Positions 23,380-35,930 of a stretch of 64,000 nt of DNA are shown here, one piece after another; within the stretch, counting starts at the first letter, position 1, and each line of letters begins with the position of its first letter. Location: positions 21,638,001 to 21,702,000 of the forward strand of contig OX579637.1 of assembly GCA_951230915.1 (NCBI GenBank). Direction: 5' to 3'. The notes under the pieces are model-generated. The model made no database searches, had not been told where the DNA came from, and was given only the letters and a program-made list of their open reading frames with translations. The stretch comes from Antitrichia curtipendula (taxonomy: Eukaryota > Streptophyta > Bryopsida > Hypnales > Leucodontaceae). The position numbers and the translations under genes were made by a program.

Positions 23380-26300
23380 TGCGACCACCTCCAGTGGTAA
23401 GTGCTTCCATTTCCAAGATTAGGGTTTTAGCGCGAGTGATGAAGAAAATGAGTTAACTAGGCAGCCATGAGTGTGGATTGCAGCGGCGTGATACAGTAGG
23501 GTGAATTTACAAATTCAATGTCAATGAGGGTTTGTCAACGACGTTGTGTTTCTCCGGCTGTGCATACGGCTTGTGGTGCACTTCCCAGTCTCGGGACCGA
23601 GAGAGCCACTAGGGGATGAGGCTATGCTCGGTGATCGCACCAAGTCTCCGACCACTTGTTGGTTGTGTCCTCGCAGTAAAATATCTGGACAAGGGAATCA
23701 ACATTCTGATACTAGTCGAGTTCCCGAGAACGATTTTGTTTTAGCATGCCTGCCCTTGTATTTGAATTGGTTTCTCGGCTGTGCATATGGCGTGTGGTTC
23801 CCCCCCCAGTCTCGGGACCGAGAGGCTCACACGAGGGGGTGACCCAATGCTCGACAATCGTCTTAAGTCTCCGACCAGGTGTTCGTTGTGTCCTCGTAGT
23901 AATAAAATGTGGAGACCTAAATCACCATTTTCGTACATGCCTCGTTCTCGAGAACAATTTCTCTTTCGCATGACTGCCTTGGTATTCAAATTGGTTTCTC
24001 GGCTGTGCATACGGCTTAGGGTCAGCCCCCGAGTCTCGGGACCGAGAGGGTCACTTGAGCTCCTGAGGCTATGCTCGGTGAACCCTCGAGAGACAGGCGG
24101 GCTGTTGGTTTCGTTCTCGTAGTACTTAATTCTGTACAGGAGAGACGGCATTCAACTCGTAGCCCTGTTTCCGAAATCACTTAGATTTTCTCTTGACTGC
24201 CTTGATATTCAAATTGGTTTTTTGGCTGTGCATACGGCGTGTGCTGTGCCTCCTAGTCTCGGGACCGAGATGCTCACAGTGGGGTGAGAGGCTATGCTCG
24301 GTGATCACATGAAGTCTCCAACCGGTTGTCGGTTGTATCCTCGTAGTAATAAAATTTGGACATGGGAATCAACATTCTGACACTAGTCTCGTTCTCGAGA
24401 ATGATTTCGTTTTAGTATGACTGCCCTTGTATTCATATTGGTTTCTTGCCTCTGCATACGGTTTAGGGTCAGTCCCCCAGTCTCGAGACCGAGAGGCTCA
24501 CATGAGGGGGGCAGCATATACTCAATGATCGCATTTAGTCTCCGACCACTTGTTGGCTGTGTCGAAGTAGTAGTAATATGTAGTGAGCATAATCATCATT
24601 CTGATACTAGTCCCGTCGCAAGAACGACTTCCTTTTAGCATGACTGCCCTTGTATACATATTGGTTTAGCGGCTGTGCATACGGCGTAGGGTGACCCCAG
24701 ATGTCTCGGGACCGAGAGGCTCATACGGGGGTACAAGGCTATGCTCGGTGATCGCAAAAAGTCTCCGACCAGTGCTCGATTGTGTCCTCTTAGTACGAAT
24801 ATCTGCACAGGAAAATCGACACGCTGATACATGTCTCGTTCCCGATAACGATTTCCTTTTTGCATGACTGCCTTTGTATTCATATTGGTTTCTCATCTTT
24901 GCATACGGCGTGTGTTGTACCCCAGTCTCTCGGGATTGAGAGACGGGCCGGGGCTCTTGAGTCTATGCTCGGTGATCGAATGTAGTCACTGAACAGGTAT
25001 TCGTTTTGTCCTCACCGTAGTAGAATCTGGACAGGGAATCAACACTCTGACACTAGTCCCGTACTCAAGAACGATTTCATTTTCGGTAACTGCCCTTGTA
25101 TTCATATTGGTTTATACGGCTGTGCATACGGCTTAGGGTCAGCCCCCCAGTCTCGGGACCGAGAGGCTCACATGAGGGGGTGAGGCTATGCTCGGTGATC
25201 TCGTTAGGTCTCCGACCACTTGTCGGTTGTGTCCTCGTAGTAATAGAATCTGGACAAGGGAATCATCATTCTGATACTAGTCCCGTTCTCGAGAACGATT
25301 TTGTTTTAGCATGACTGCCCTTGTAGTCATATTGGTTTCTCGACTGTGCATACGGCGTGTGTTGTGCCCCCCAGTCTCGGGACCGAGAGGCTCACACGAG
25401 GGGGTGACCCTATGCTCGGCAATCGTCTTAAGTCCCCGACCAGGTGTTCGTTGTGTCCTCGTAGGAATAAAATGTGGAGAAATATATCACCATTCTCGTA
25501 CATGCCTCGTTCTCGAGAACAATTTTATATTCGCATGACTGCCTTGATATTCAAATTGGTATCTTGGCTGTGCATATGGCTTAGGGTCAGCTCACTAGTC
25601 TTGGGACCAAGAGGGCCGCTGGAGGTCCTGAGGCTATGCTCAGTGATTCCTTGAGTGACAGGCCAGCCTATGCATTCGTCCTCATAGTACTGAATTCTGT
25701 CCAGGAGAGACGGCATTCTATTAGTAGCCCTGTTATCGGAAGCACTTAGATCTTCTCATGACTGCCTTTGCACTCATATTAGATTCTTGGCTGTGCATAC
25801 GGCATAGGATCAGCCCACCAGTCTCGGGACCGAGAGGGCCACTAGGGGGAGTGAGGCTATGCTCAATGATCGCACTAAGTCCCCGACCACTTGTTCGTTG
25901 TGTCCACGTAGTAATAAAATCTGGACAAGGGAATCAACATTCTGATACTAGTTGCACTCTCAAGAACGATTTCGATTTACCTCAACTGCCTTCGCATTCA
26001 TATTGGATTCTCGGCTGTGCATACGGCTTAGGGTCAGCCTACCAGTCTCAAGACCGAGAGGGCTACCTGGGGGGGAGAGGCTATGCTCGGTGACCCCACT
26101 AAGTCTCCGACCACATGTTTGTTGTGTCCTCGTAGTAATATGATCTGGAAAAGGGAATCATCATTCTGATACTAGTCCCGTTCTCGAGAACGATTTTGTT
26201 TTAGCATGACTGCCCTTGTCTTCTTATTGGTTTCACGGCTGTGCATACGGCGTCTAGTTCCGCCCCCAGTCTCGGCATCGAGAGCCTCACACGACGGGGT

Positions 26301-29300
26301 GACCGTATGCTCGGCAATCGTCTTAAGTCCCCGACCAGGTCTTTGTTGTGTCCTCGTAGGAATAAAATGTGGAGAAATAAATCACCATTCTCGTACATGC
26401 CTCGTAACCGAGAACAATTTTATTTTCGCATGACTGCCTTGATATTCAAATTGGTATCTCGGCTGTGCATAAGGCTTAGGGTCAGCTCACCAATCTTGGG
26501 ACCGAGAGGGCCGCTGGAGGTCCTGAGGCTATGCTCAGTGATCCCTTGAGTGACAGGCCAGCTGTTGCATTTGTCCTCTTAGTACTGAATTCCGTACAAG
26601 AGAGTCGGCATTCTATTAGTAGCCCTGTTTTTGGAAGCACTTAGATTTTCTCATGACTGCCTTTGCATTCATATTGGATTCTTGGCTGTGCATACGGCTT
26701 AGGGTCAGCCCACCACTCTCGGGACCGAGAGGCCCACAGGGGGGTGTACGGCTATGCTCGGTGATTGTCACAAGTCAAAGACCAGGTGTTCTTTGTGTTC
26801 TCGTAGTAGTAGAATCTGAACAGGGAGTCAACACTCTGATACTAGTCACGTTCTCGAGAACAATTTCTGTTTGGCATGACTGCCTTGATATTCAAATTGG
26901 TTTCATAGTTATGCATACGGCGTGTGCTGTACCTCCTAGTCTCGGGACCGAGAGGCTCACACTGGGGTGTGAGGCTATGCTCGGTGATCGTATTAAGTCA
27001 ACGATCAGTTGTCGGTTGTATCCTCGTAGTAATAAAATCTGGACAAGGGAATTGACATTCTATTACCTGTCTTGTCCTCGAGAACGATTTCGTTTTTGTT
27101 TGACTGGCTTTGTGTTCATATTGGTTTCTCGTCTGTGCATGCGGAGTGTGTTGTGCCCCCCAGTCTCGGGACCGAGACACCCGCAAGGGATCTTGAGGCT
27201 ATGCTCGGTTATCGAAAGAAGTCACTGACCAGGTGTTGGTCTTGTCCTCTTGGTAGTAGAATCTGGACAGGGAATAAACATTCTGATACTAGTCTTGTTC
27301 TCGAGAACAATTTCTTTTTCGCATTATTGCCTTGATATTCAAATTGGTTTCTTGTCTGTGCATACGGCTTTGGGTCAACCCCCCAGTCTCGGGACCGAGA
27401 GGGTTACTGGAGGTCCTGAGGCTATGCTTGGTGATCGCAACAAGTCTCCGACCAGTTGTCGGTTGTATCCTCGTAGTAATAAAATCTGGACAAGATCATT
27501 GACATTCTAATACAGGTCTCGTCCTCGAGAACGATTTCATTTTCGCATGACTGCCTTTGTATTCATATTGGTTTGTCGGCTGTGCATACGGCGTGTGTTG
27601 TACCCCCCAGTCTCGGGACCGAGACACCCGCAGGGGGTCTTGAGGCTATGCTCGGTGATCGAAAGAAGTCACTGACCAGGTGTTGGTTTTGTCCTCTTCG
27701 TAGTAGAATCTGGACAGGGAATAAATATTCTGATACATGTCTCGTTTCGGATACGATTTCCTTTTCGCATGACTGCCTTGGTATTCATATTGGTTTCTCG
27801 TCTGTGCATACGGCCTTGGGTCCGCCCCCCAGTCTCGGGATCGAGAGGGCCACTGGAAGTCCTGAGGCTATGCTCGGTGATTGTAACCAGTCACAGACCA
27901 GGTGTTCGTTGTGTCCTCTTAGTACTAATTGGCGGACAGGGTATTTGGCATTCAATTCAAAGTCTTGTTGACAGGAGGTCTTCCATTTTCGGGTGACTGC
28001 CTTGTTACGCGTGTTGGGTTCTCGACTGTGCATACGGTTTAGGGTGTGGCCCCCAGTCTCGGGACCGAGAGGGTCATTCGTGAGTCTCAACCTATGCTCG
28101 GTGATGCCAACCAGTGGTCAAGCGCGTGTTCATGAAACCGCTTAGTACTAAATTCAGTACATGATTGTCTATACAGATTAAGAGTGGTGCTGGACATGGA
28201 GGTGAATCCAGTGACGATCCGGGAGGCCAGGAGACTGCTGTTCAAGGGGAAGCTGACGATCCTCATCTAGTTATCCAAGAAGAAGCTATCCCGCAAGCAG
28301 TTTCCGTCGACTTGCGGGACCCACCTCCAGTCCCGGCACAGATGGTAGGCGACCTAGTGAACCTGGATCCAGGAATTGTAGTCAACTATGACTGTCTCGA
28401 TATGGACGCTGTTTGGTCTACACTTGATTCAGCTTGTAGTTCGTCAGGAAGTTGTTCACTAGCCTTGTCAACAGCAGAGTCCAGTTTCGAGTATTGCACT
28501 TGTGACAGAGAGGGTGTAGACTCCCATGTCATGTCTGATGATAATATCTTCATATTATGTTGCGGGATATATAGATCCCTGTCCCAGCCTTGCCCTTGCT
28601 CCACTTCCTAGGATCATTTGGATTGATGACAAATTATAGTAAATGGCTTGACCGACTATGAACTGGGCTCGTTTCTGTTGTCCCATGCTCCACAATCGAG
28701 GCATTGCAACTTTAATGAATGAACTGTGAATTTGTGTTGCCTATTTTGATTGTTGGATTTTTCACTAGGACCAGGGGAAATGGATCCATCCTGCTCGGGA
28801 GGTGGAGGTAGTATCCAATGATCAAGGTGCCCATGAGCTCGACATCGAGGGAGATGATTCGGGGGACGATCACATCCCTGGAGTAGAAGTAGGGTTTAAA
28901 GAGGAGGACATTCGTCGGATTCAAACATTCGACACAGTTACAGTCATTAACAGTTTGAAGATGACATCTGATGAGAATTCCCGCATGAAGATACCTTTGT
29001 GTAGGTTGGTACCAATGCCCATGGTGCGCCCGACGCTTTCGTGTGACTTGACTCACCTTGACAACCTATTCTCACGCGGTTACGATGAAGGGGCACGAGT
29101 ATTCTATGTGTCATACTCTGATGAGACAGGGAACACGGCAATCTTTAGTGACGCCGAGAAGAAGGAGTGGGGACCAATATGGAACTCAGTTAATGACTCA
29201 TTCAACGAGTGGCTACTCTCACTTCCTTCTGTAAAGCATTTGGTGGATTACAAGTTCTTCGTCTGCGACGGAAATCACAGACGAATTGCTTGGATGAACC

Positions 29301-32300
29301 ACATTCAAAGGCTGCATAGCCATGATCCCGCATGGCATGTATGCGTGGACTCCATTGTCCTTGACACTACAGACCGCATTGGGGTGGCAATGCAGGCGAT
29401 GCATGACATCAATATGTAAGAGAATCCAATCAATCATTCATGTACTCAGATTGGTGTAGCAACATTGATTTTCTCTTATTGGTTTCATTTTTTTGTGTTT
29501 TATCTGTTACTTACGCTCTACATCATGTGGATTGATAGGCACACAGAGAACTCCCACGTAAAAACCAATCTCGTGCATACCCTCTATCGGGTTCAGAAGT
29601 ACGGAGTTATGGACCTCGATAAGTTCCAGGAGTTATTGACAGAGGATGAGGTAAAGATATGCAAGACGCACACGCAGACGACCTGGTATACTATGCCGTT
29701 ACTTATATTCACTGGATTCATTTTTAAGGTACGCAGTATCCTTCTATTAGCTTTTGTATTTTTCATTTCGTGAAGGCTTCATCTTGCCCCTACGAATTCT
29801 TACCATATAGATACTCATTCTTGCCTGCCATGTTGCAATCCAGCAAGAGATTAGTGCTGCTGCTGATGTAGCGATTCGCAAACTGAAGGAAGACAATCAA
29901 GAGGTCGAAGTCTCCAGGGAGGCAATTGCAGCGACTATGAGAGGAGCAATTAAGGACTCAACCGATCGGCATTACAAGAAACTTTCGAAAATTGTCGCGG
30001 TTGCTAATCCGGCGCTTACCCCTGACTGGTTGAAGGAGGTATGTGATTGGTAATTCTCTCGTCCTCGTTTTTAATTTTAATCTCATTCCCAGTTGTTGAT
30101 GTCATTTGCCTCTGTTCTCTTGCAGATAGAGAGGCACTGGAGCCACAATGCAGTTCCTGAGTTGACTCTGGAGAAGTTGCAGATGATTGCGACCGCCACC
30201 GTGGACCCGAGACATAAGGTCAAATGGCTCAGGTGGATGAATGCCAGCACTCACACCAGAGAAGCTAGACAATTCCCCACACGTCCTGTCAATGAAGAAA
30301 AGTTGGGCCTCTTTCTGGCGAAGGCTTCTTACTACGCGGGAGTGAGTTTCTTTCCTTATTTTTGTATCTACTGTCGATATACAACCTGCCTGTGATCTTA
30401 TTACACTATCGTACATCAGATTGCCAGTGAATGCAGATTTCCTATAATATGCCTATTCTAATTTTCACATTGGGTTATCAGCTAGAGGAGGCAGCAGTAG
30501 AGATGTTTGAGTCCATCACTCAGACTGATAGCATTCCAATCGACATGGACGTTTCTGGTGAGCCGGAGTCAATTGCAGATTACTTGGAGGCGTGGCAAAT
30601 GAAGCTCTGGGATCAAGCCTACACTGGGGTATTCAAGGGCACCGATGCTTTCAAGAAATCAGACAACTTTCTGTTATACAGGGGAACCCAACTGACAGTG
30701 AAGAGATTGATATACAGGTACTACTCTGAGTCTCTAAACCAATAGTTACTGTGGTTTGATTCGTACGTGTTGTATTTTATCCATCGAGTATTGATTTTCT
30801 CTATGTGGATTCGTGTTGTTGATAAACTGATTATAACCATTATTAGTGTGCTTCTGAATTAGAGCAGCTTCATATTACCTATCTATTCACAAACTAATGG
30901 ATGTATCTCATGATGAGTGCAGATATTTCAAGTTCGAGTTGTATGGGAAGAAAGCCATCAAGAAAGAGCACTTGCCCCCATTTCTCACTACCTGGTTGGA
31001 CCGGTCGTCAACCGATTGTATGTTCTCTACCACACAGTTGCAGAAATGGACAAGTCCTCATTTGCAGACTTGTCCTTGGTATCTTGAGTGTAACTTCAGC
31101 GTTACACCGCCAGAGGAGGAGGCTCTCTTTCAGACCCTCAAGGATTCCGTGGTAACTGACGCAGAGTTTGACGAGTTCGCCGGTTTGGATCCTGAGGCCA
31201 AGGCCAAGGCAATCAAAAAGCGCGAGATTTCTGACAGGAAGAAGGTGGATAAACTGGAAGAGGCCAAGAAGAAATCTGAGGAAAACAAGAAGAAGGCCGA
31301 GGGACACAAGAAGAAGCGTCAACTTGATAAAGAGCAAGAGAAGGACAAGAAGAAGCGTCGGTTACAAAAGGATGAGACCCCGACGGCCGAACCAGCTACA
31401 AGTGCAGCGGATGTGAACATTTCGTCATCCGGATTCTCCCTTATACAGGAGCGCTTGGTACAGGGTATGACACCGACGGCTAAGAATGTGAACCCCGTGC
31501 CTGATATCGACGAATGCGTATTGAATATGGCACTAGGAGGTCTTGAGATGGGATCAAAGGCCTTCCAGGACGTTGAGGCCTTCTTAGCTATGGTAATATT
31601 TTCAAAACTTGATTGTAACTTGATTGTGAATTTTTTTGTAGCACAATCATGATTTCTCTATCGACGTAGCCATGACAAATCACTAGTTTAGAGCTCACCC
31701 TTCAAGATAAATGTACTATTCTAATTCAGTCTTCAATGCTCGATGAATGCAGCACTCTAGTGACAAGGACCGCTCCTTTAATGGAATCACTGGAACGGAG
31801 GCAGCTGTGGACTTCATGTTTGTTGATGTGCCGGAGGGACTCCATGTTCCTACCATCTCATGTGCACCTGATCCAGTCCCCAAGTGGAATGACTTCCGAT
31901 CGGACTACTTGGTGCCTGTATTTGATTTCGCTCATCAGTACCTCCATGACAGTGGCGCACTTTTCTTGATTTACCCCGCGTCCTCTACTGCACACCGAAG
32001 CCACATTCTGGGATGCTGCCAGGAATACGATTTCCGCATTTTGGAGACATATTTTGGGATTAATCATCTCCACTTGACATCAACTGCAGACCCAAAGAAA
32101 ACGGTAATCTTTCTTAAATTCACTTCAATGTATATTACTAAATTCTGCACCACTATCCAAGATATTAACATCATTTTTATTGCAGACTCAGAGGTTCTCG
32201 ATCTCTCTACTTGTGAGAAAGTCAAGGCCAAGGACCAGGTCGGACTTCCCGTTCCAATTTGTCCCGTCCCAGGACAAGGTGGGAGTGAACCTTGCTATGG

Positions 32301-33103
32301 ACGACATCCTCCGCAACTTGGTTTTCAAAGAGGATGTGACGATGAATGGTGACATGCCATGGCGTGGTCCGCGGGAAAAGGGATGTGAGTTCATGCAGAT
32401 GCTCATTGAGGCTGCGACTGCACCAGGGGACGTTGTTGTTGACTGTACGGCTTCCACAGGTTTGATTCTACTATTGACAATGATATTGGTAACCGCAATG
32501 TACAAATTTCTTTCGAATGTAAACTTGATCTTTGCTTTGTTTGTTATGCAGGTTCCTCCATTTGAGCTTGCCGTGCTACGCAACGTCATATACTAGGTTT
32601 TGAGGAAGATAAGGACATCTTTGATGCCCTTATTGCTCCAATACTCCGGAAGGCTGTGATTCTTGAGTCGGAGCTTGCAATGCCCGATCCTGAACTTGGA
32701 GACGGGGATGATGAGGAAGTCATCATCCAAAAGGTCCAGAAGACACTCCGATTCAATAAGTAAGTCGACTTGAAAACTCAGTGGTTTAGACATGTTGCTT
32801 TTGTCCTCACTGAAGGTCTTCTAACATGTTGTTTCTCATTCTTGTAGGCAAGGCCAAGAAGTGACATCTGCCAAGACTGTCCCTTTTTTTGCTCATCCAC
32901 TTTTTTTTCCAAGCCCACCGAAACCCTTTGTGCTCCCTCCGTATACAAGGGCTTCATCTCAGGATCTTGGTGCATGTCAAGCACGGTCACATTCAAGGGC
33001 CCGACTCGTGAATCCTCGGATTCTAGAGTTTGTAGATGATGTTGCATACGAATCAGATGTGCAGACTTCTGATAGTGAGGGCAGTTCCTCTTCCGCACTT
33101 TAG
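23380..33103 (+). CDS. Gene D: ParB-like / N4-N6 methyltransferase-like protein, 12 exons
   Basis: Exons: 23380-23397 (ATG; MRPPPV), 28177 to about 28.5 kb, 28769-29415, 29539-29728, 29811-30038, 30126-30341, 30482-30717, 30923-31592, 31753-32103, 32186-32459, 32552-32759, 32848-33103. Phases agree at every junction I could check; the end of exon 2 is uncertain. About 1,200 residues. Exon 3 has a ParB/sulfiredoxin-like domain: MKIPLCRLVPMP matches the ParB start and KFFVCDGNHRRIAW its GxHR motif. Exon 8 ends with a Lys-rich coiled coil. Exons 9-11 resemble a permuted N4/N6 DNA methyltransferase: FVDVPEG where DPPY is expected, GALFLIYPAS, then EKGCEFMQMLIEAATAPGD and motif I VVVDCTASTGSS. One in-frame TGA (32563-32565) follows motif I at a likely Arg. 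ParB-methyltransferase combinations are known from phages. Intron 1 holds the 223-bp palindrome array. No FCP1-like domain is seen. The real catalytic state is unknown. Confidence 0.7.
23550..28110. repeat. Array of about 21 units of 223 bp, inside intron 1 of gene D
   Basis: The phrase GAGGCTATGCTCGGTGATC recurs near 23617, 23842, 24066, 24287, 24512, 24737, 24961, 25184, 25410, 25631, 25852, 26081 and onward to 28091, a spacing of 221-229. Each unit has two palindromes: AGTCTCGGGACCGAGAGG (arms TCTCGG/CCGAGA) and GTTCTCGAGAAC, often imperfect. Units are diverged by roughly 10-25% by eye, with sub-types alternating. The array is bounded by a GTAAGTGC donor at 23398 and an ATACAG acceptor ending at 28176, so it is intronic. 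ORFs through it run in several frames and are not genes. Confidence 0.9.
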
Positions 33104-35280
33104 CAGCCACAAAGCTTTATGAAAGGCTACCGTACGCTTCTCATTGTAGCATTCAGCTTACTATATTATTATGGTATTGCATACTAGCATCTATTTACTT
33201 CTACGGTGGTCATATGAGAATCTCTAATTAGACTTTAATTGTGCACATCAGTTTCTCATTCTTTCACTAGCCTTTCAGTTCGGATGCCATGTTCGCATGG
33301 CAGAGTGGTCTGCTTTGCCAACCTCGTCTCCCGACAACAATGGGAAGTATTGCCTGCCACACGTGTCTATTAACCCGATCTGCCCTACCTTCTTTGCTTG
33401 TCGGTTCTATAATGCTATAGTGCCAGCAACGCGGGGCTCTGAGGACAGACTGCGTTGTCTGCCATAACGTTTGACGTTCACTGTTATTGGCCTTGCTTGA
33501 GCTGTCGAGTGAGCAGGCAGGATTGCCCTACGTAAGATGCTTGCCGGCCACGGTGGTCTGCAATGCCTAAAACCGCGTAGCTGTCTGTTGTAGCGTCCCA
33601 CCGTGCCGTCTGGAACAAAGCACGGCGCCTTGTTCGTCCTCGCATTTGTGTGCAGAGGAAATGGCCGCCGGCCATGGGCTGGCGCGGGGTATTTTGTCTA
33701 ACACGCGAGTGTATTGGGAGCGGGGGCCGTTCTATAGCTAGTTTCCTTTGCGTGAACTTCCACACTTTTGTTGTGCACATTAGTATAGGAGATATTGGGC
33801 ATGCCATGTTAGATGATTAGTATGTGAAGATTCTCGAGCAATGCTCTTAGCATTGCAGAATCCGATTACCCTCTTCGTGTCAGTTGTCATGCATTTTTCT
33901 CAGCCATGTTGTGTAGTTGTCTACTAACCGCATTGAAGTTTTGCATTTTGAACCCATTGATTAATCATTACTAGCAAAGTCTTAGTCTTCTTGGCTAAAG
34001 AGTAGCCTTCCCTCTGACTTGTTGGTCTTCAGATTAAACGTGCACAAAATTCATTAGTTCAATTGTGTTAGTGGGCGATTACATTTCTGGCGTGAAGAAA
34101 GTGCATGCGGACTGCCAAGTAGTGGGTGAACTCATAAGAATCAATAAAAATGTGATTATATGTACATTCATGTCATACTTGTTATCATGTCGTCTCAGAT
34201 TGAGAAGAAGATGGCGAGGATGATGATACTGTTGATCCACCTCCGTCTGCAGCACGTCATAGGTCTTTTGGATAGACTACGAAGAAGTTCAAATACTCAA
34301 GACAAGATATCTGATTAGATGTGTTTATGGAAAAGGTCCATACAGTAATGGACCCATCAAACCCTTGTTGAAATGGGTTCTCTGTCAAATCGATGAATGC
34401 GTTGTCATTCATCCAATTATTATTTTGAACGGGAATTGAATTCCAATTTTGTTGCATTGTATCAGCTTCATGAGTTTGACTATTCCTTCAGGTTGCTCCT
34501 ACTCCCATCCGTCCCAAGTTCATCTTATTGTATTTACTCTCCGTCTGACGACTCGTTTTTGGGTGGCCACTCCATCTCAATTCAAACTTTTTAGCACCTA
34601 AAACAGCCACGGGCCAAACTCTGGGGCGCCTTCTTTGACCCCGAGCAGACATGCCTAAACCCGTCTGCTCCAAGCAAAGTACTGACCACCTTCTCTTCCT
34701 TGGATTAGCCCGTAGGGCCCCTTCTGTGCCCCGGGGCAGCCTTCGGGCACTTATGGGGCCCCGGAGCAAACTGAGGTCCGCCCTCTCCACCCAATGCAGA
34801 CTTTAGGGCACCCTCTATATCTCAGGGCACCTTGGGGAAACTTCGGGGTGCCCACTATGCCCCTTCGGTCTCACAAGGTGCCCCGGAGCAGACCTCAGCG
34901 TGACATGTGTGCTCCATGATAGAGTAGAGGGCACCCACTCTTTCATAAGGAAAAGTACTGGCTGTCTTGTTTGCAATTCAATTATGCATACTGCATGGTA
35001 AGTTGTACTTCTAATGACCTCATTATATTGATGCAATTCAATTTTGTTTGTTTGTTTGTCCCACTTTCTTTTGGATGAAGAGGGTACCATGATTCCTAAA
35101 CCTCAAAGATCCGAAACAGTGTTCTCTTTAATATAGAAATGTGGCTTAATCCATTACTCCAAGGTTGCCTAAACTCTAGAACTCCACAGTTCAAGAATAA
35201 CTTCCTTCTCCTGAAGTGGACCCTAAAGCATGCTTACTTCATCACTTGAGCCCTAAAATTGGTTTCAAATTTGAACCACA
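33104..35280. other. Intergenic between genes D and A
   Basis: No coding exon recognised. From 33.28 to 33.75 kb there are degenerate TGGCAGAGTGGTCTGC / CACGGTGGTCTGCAATGCC segments, and at 34.6-34.92 kb a GC-rich run of GGGGC/GCCCC repeats (listed separately). The 3' untranslated region of gene D should start the interval. Confidence 0.4.
34605..34915. repeat. GC-rich imperfect GGGGCACC / GTGCCCC repeat cluster
   Basis: Recurring short strings such as CCCCGGAGCAGAC, CCCCGGGGCAG, GGGGTGCCC and GGTGCCCCGGAGCAGACC in both orientations. They resemble a decayed palindrome family, like those carried by genes A-D but without an associated coding region. Confidence 0.4.
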
Positions 35281-35830
35281 AGCTTTCTATTTATTTACTA
35301 TTCTTTAATCCATTCTTTACAGTTCTTCATCCATTTTCACATATTACTGTCCTATATTTAGGAGTTCTTATCATATACTTTCATTCCATTCTGTGACCCT
35401 AAACCTTCCTAAACTTTCATCCATTTTTGGGACCACCTTTCATCCCTTTCCTCGAACCCCATGTAGTCCATTCTTCCATTTCTATTCAACCATTTGTTCA
35501 GTAAACTTCTTCAATTTTATCCATTCATTCCCATGCATTTTTGCGCAAAATTAATCCAGTTATTCAGCAGTCTGTGATCACTTTTCCATCCACACTTCAT
35601 CCACTTTAATATTCATTTTTCATCCATTCTTCCCTACTTTTTTCCCACTTTTTCATCCATTTTAATCTACTTTTTCATCCACTTTTCTTTCAAATTTTTT
35701 CATCCATTTTTCATCCATTCTTTATGTACTTTTTCATTCACTTTTTCATCCACTTTTCCATCCAGTCTCATAAAGTTCTTCCCAACTTTTTTATAAAATT
35801 TCATCCATTTTAGATTTTTCAAATTTCCAA
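35280..35830. repeat. TTTTTCATCCA minisatellite upstream of gene A
   Basis: Degenerate units of TTTTTCATCCAC/CATCCATTTT continue to about 100 bp before the gene A start. This is the reverse complement of the array at 16.44-17.23 kb, where it also lies upstream of A-type sequence. Confidence 0.85.
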
Positions 35831-35930
35831 TAATTATATTTTAATTCTAATATTATTGCTCCCCGCTCATCAATTCCCGCTTCTCGCTCGCTGCTCGCTG
35901 CTCTACGCTCGCATACCAGCATTCCCCGAG

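Noticed and set aside
23550..28110. Many 60-190 codon ORFs and CRISPR-like periodicity in the 223-bp array
   Set aside because: The repeats are the long part and there are no short conserved repeats with unique spacers. ORFs recur in several frames on both strands as a result of the tandem repeat, and the stretch is bounded by intron signals.
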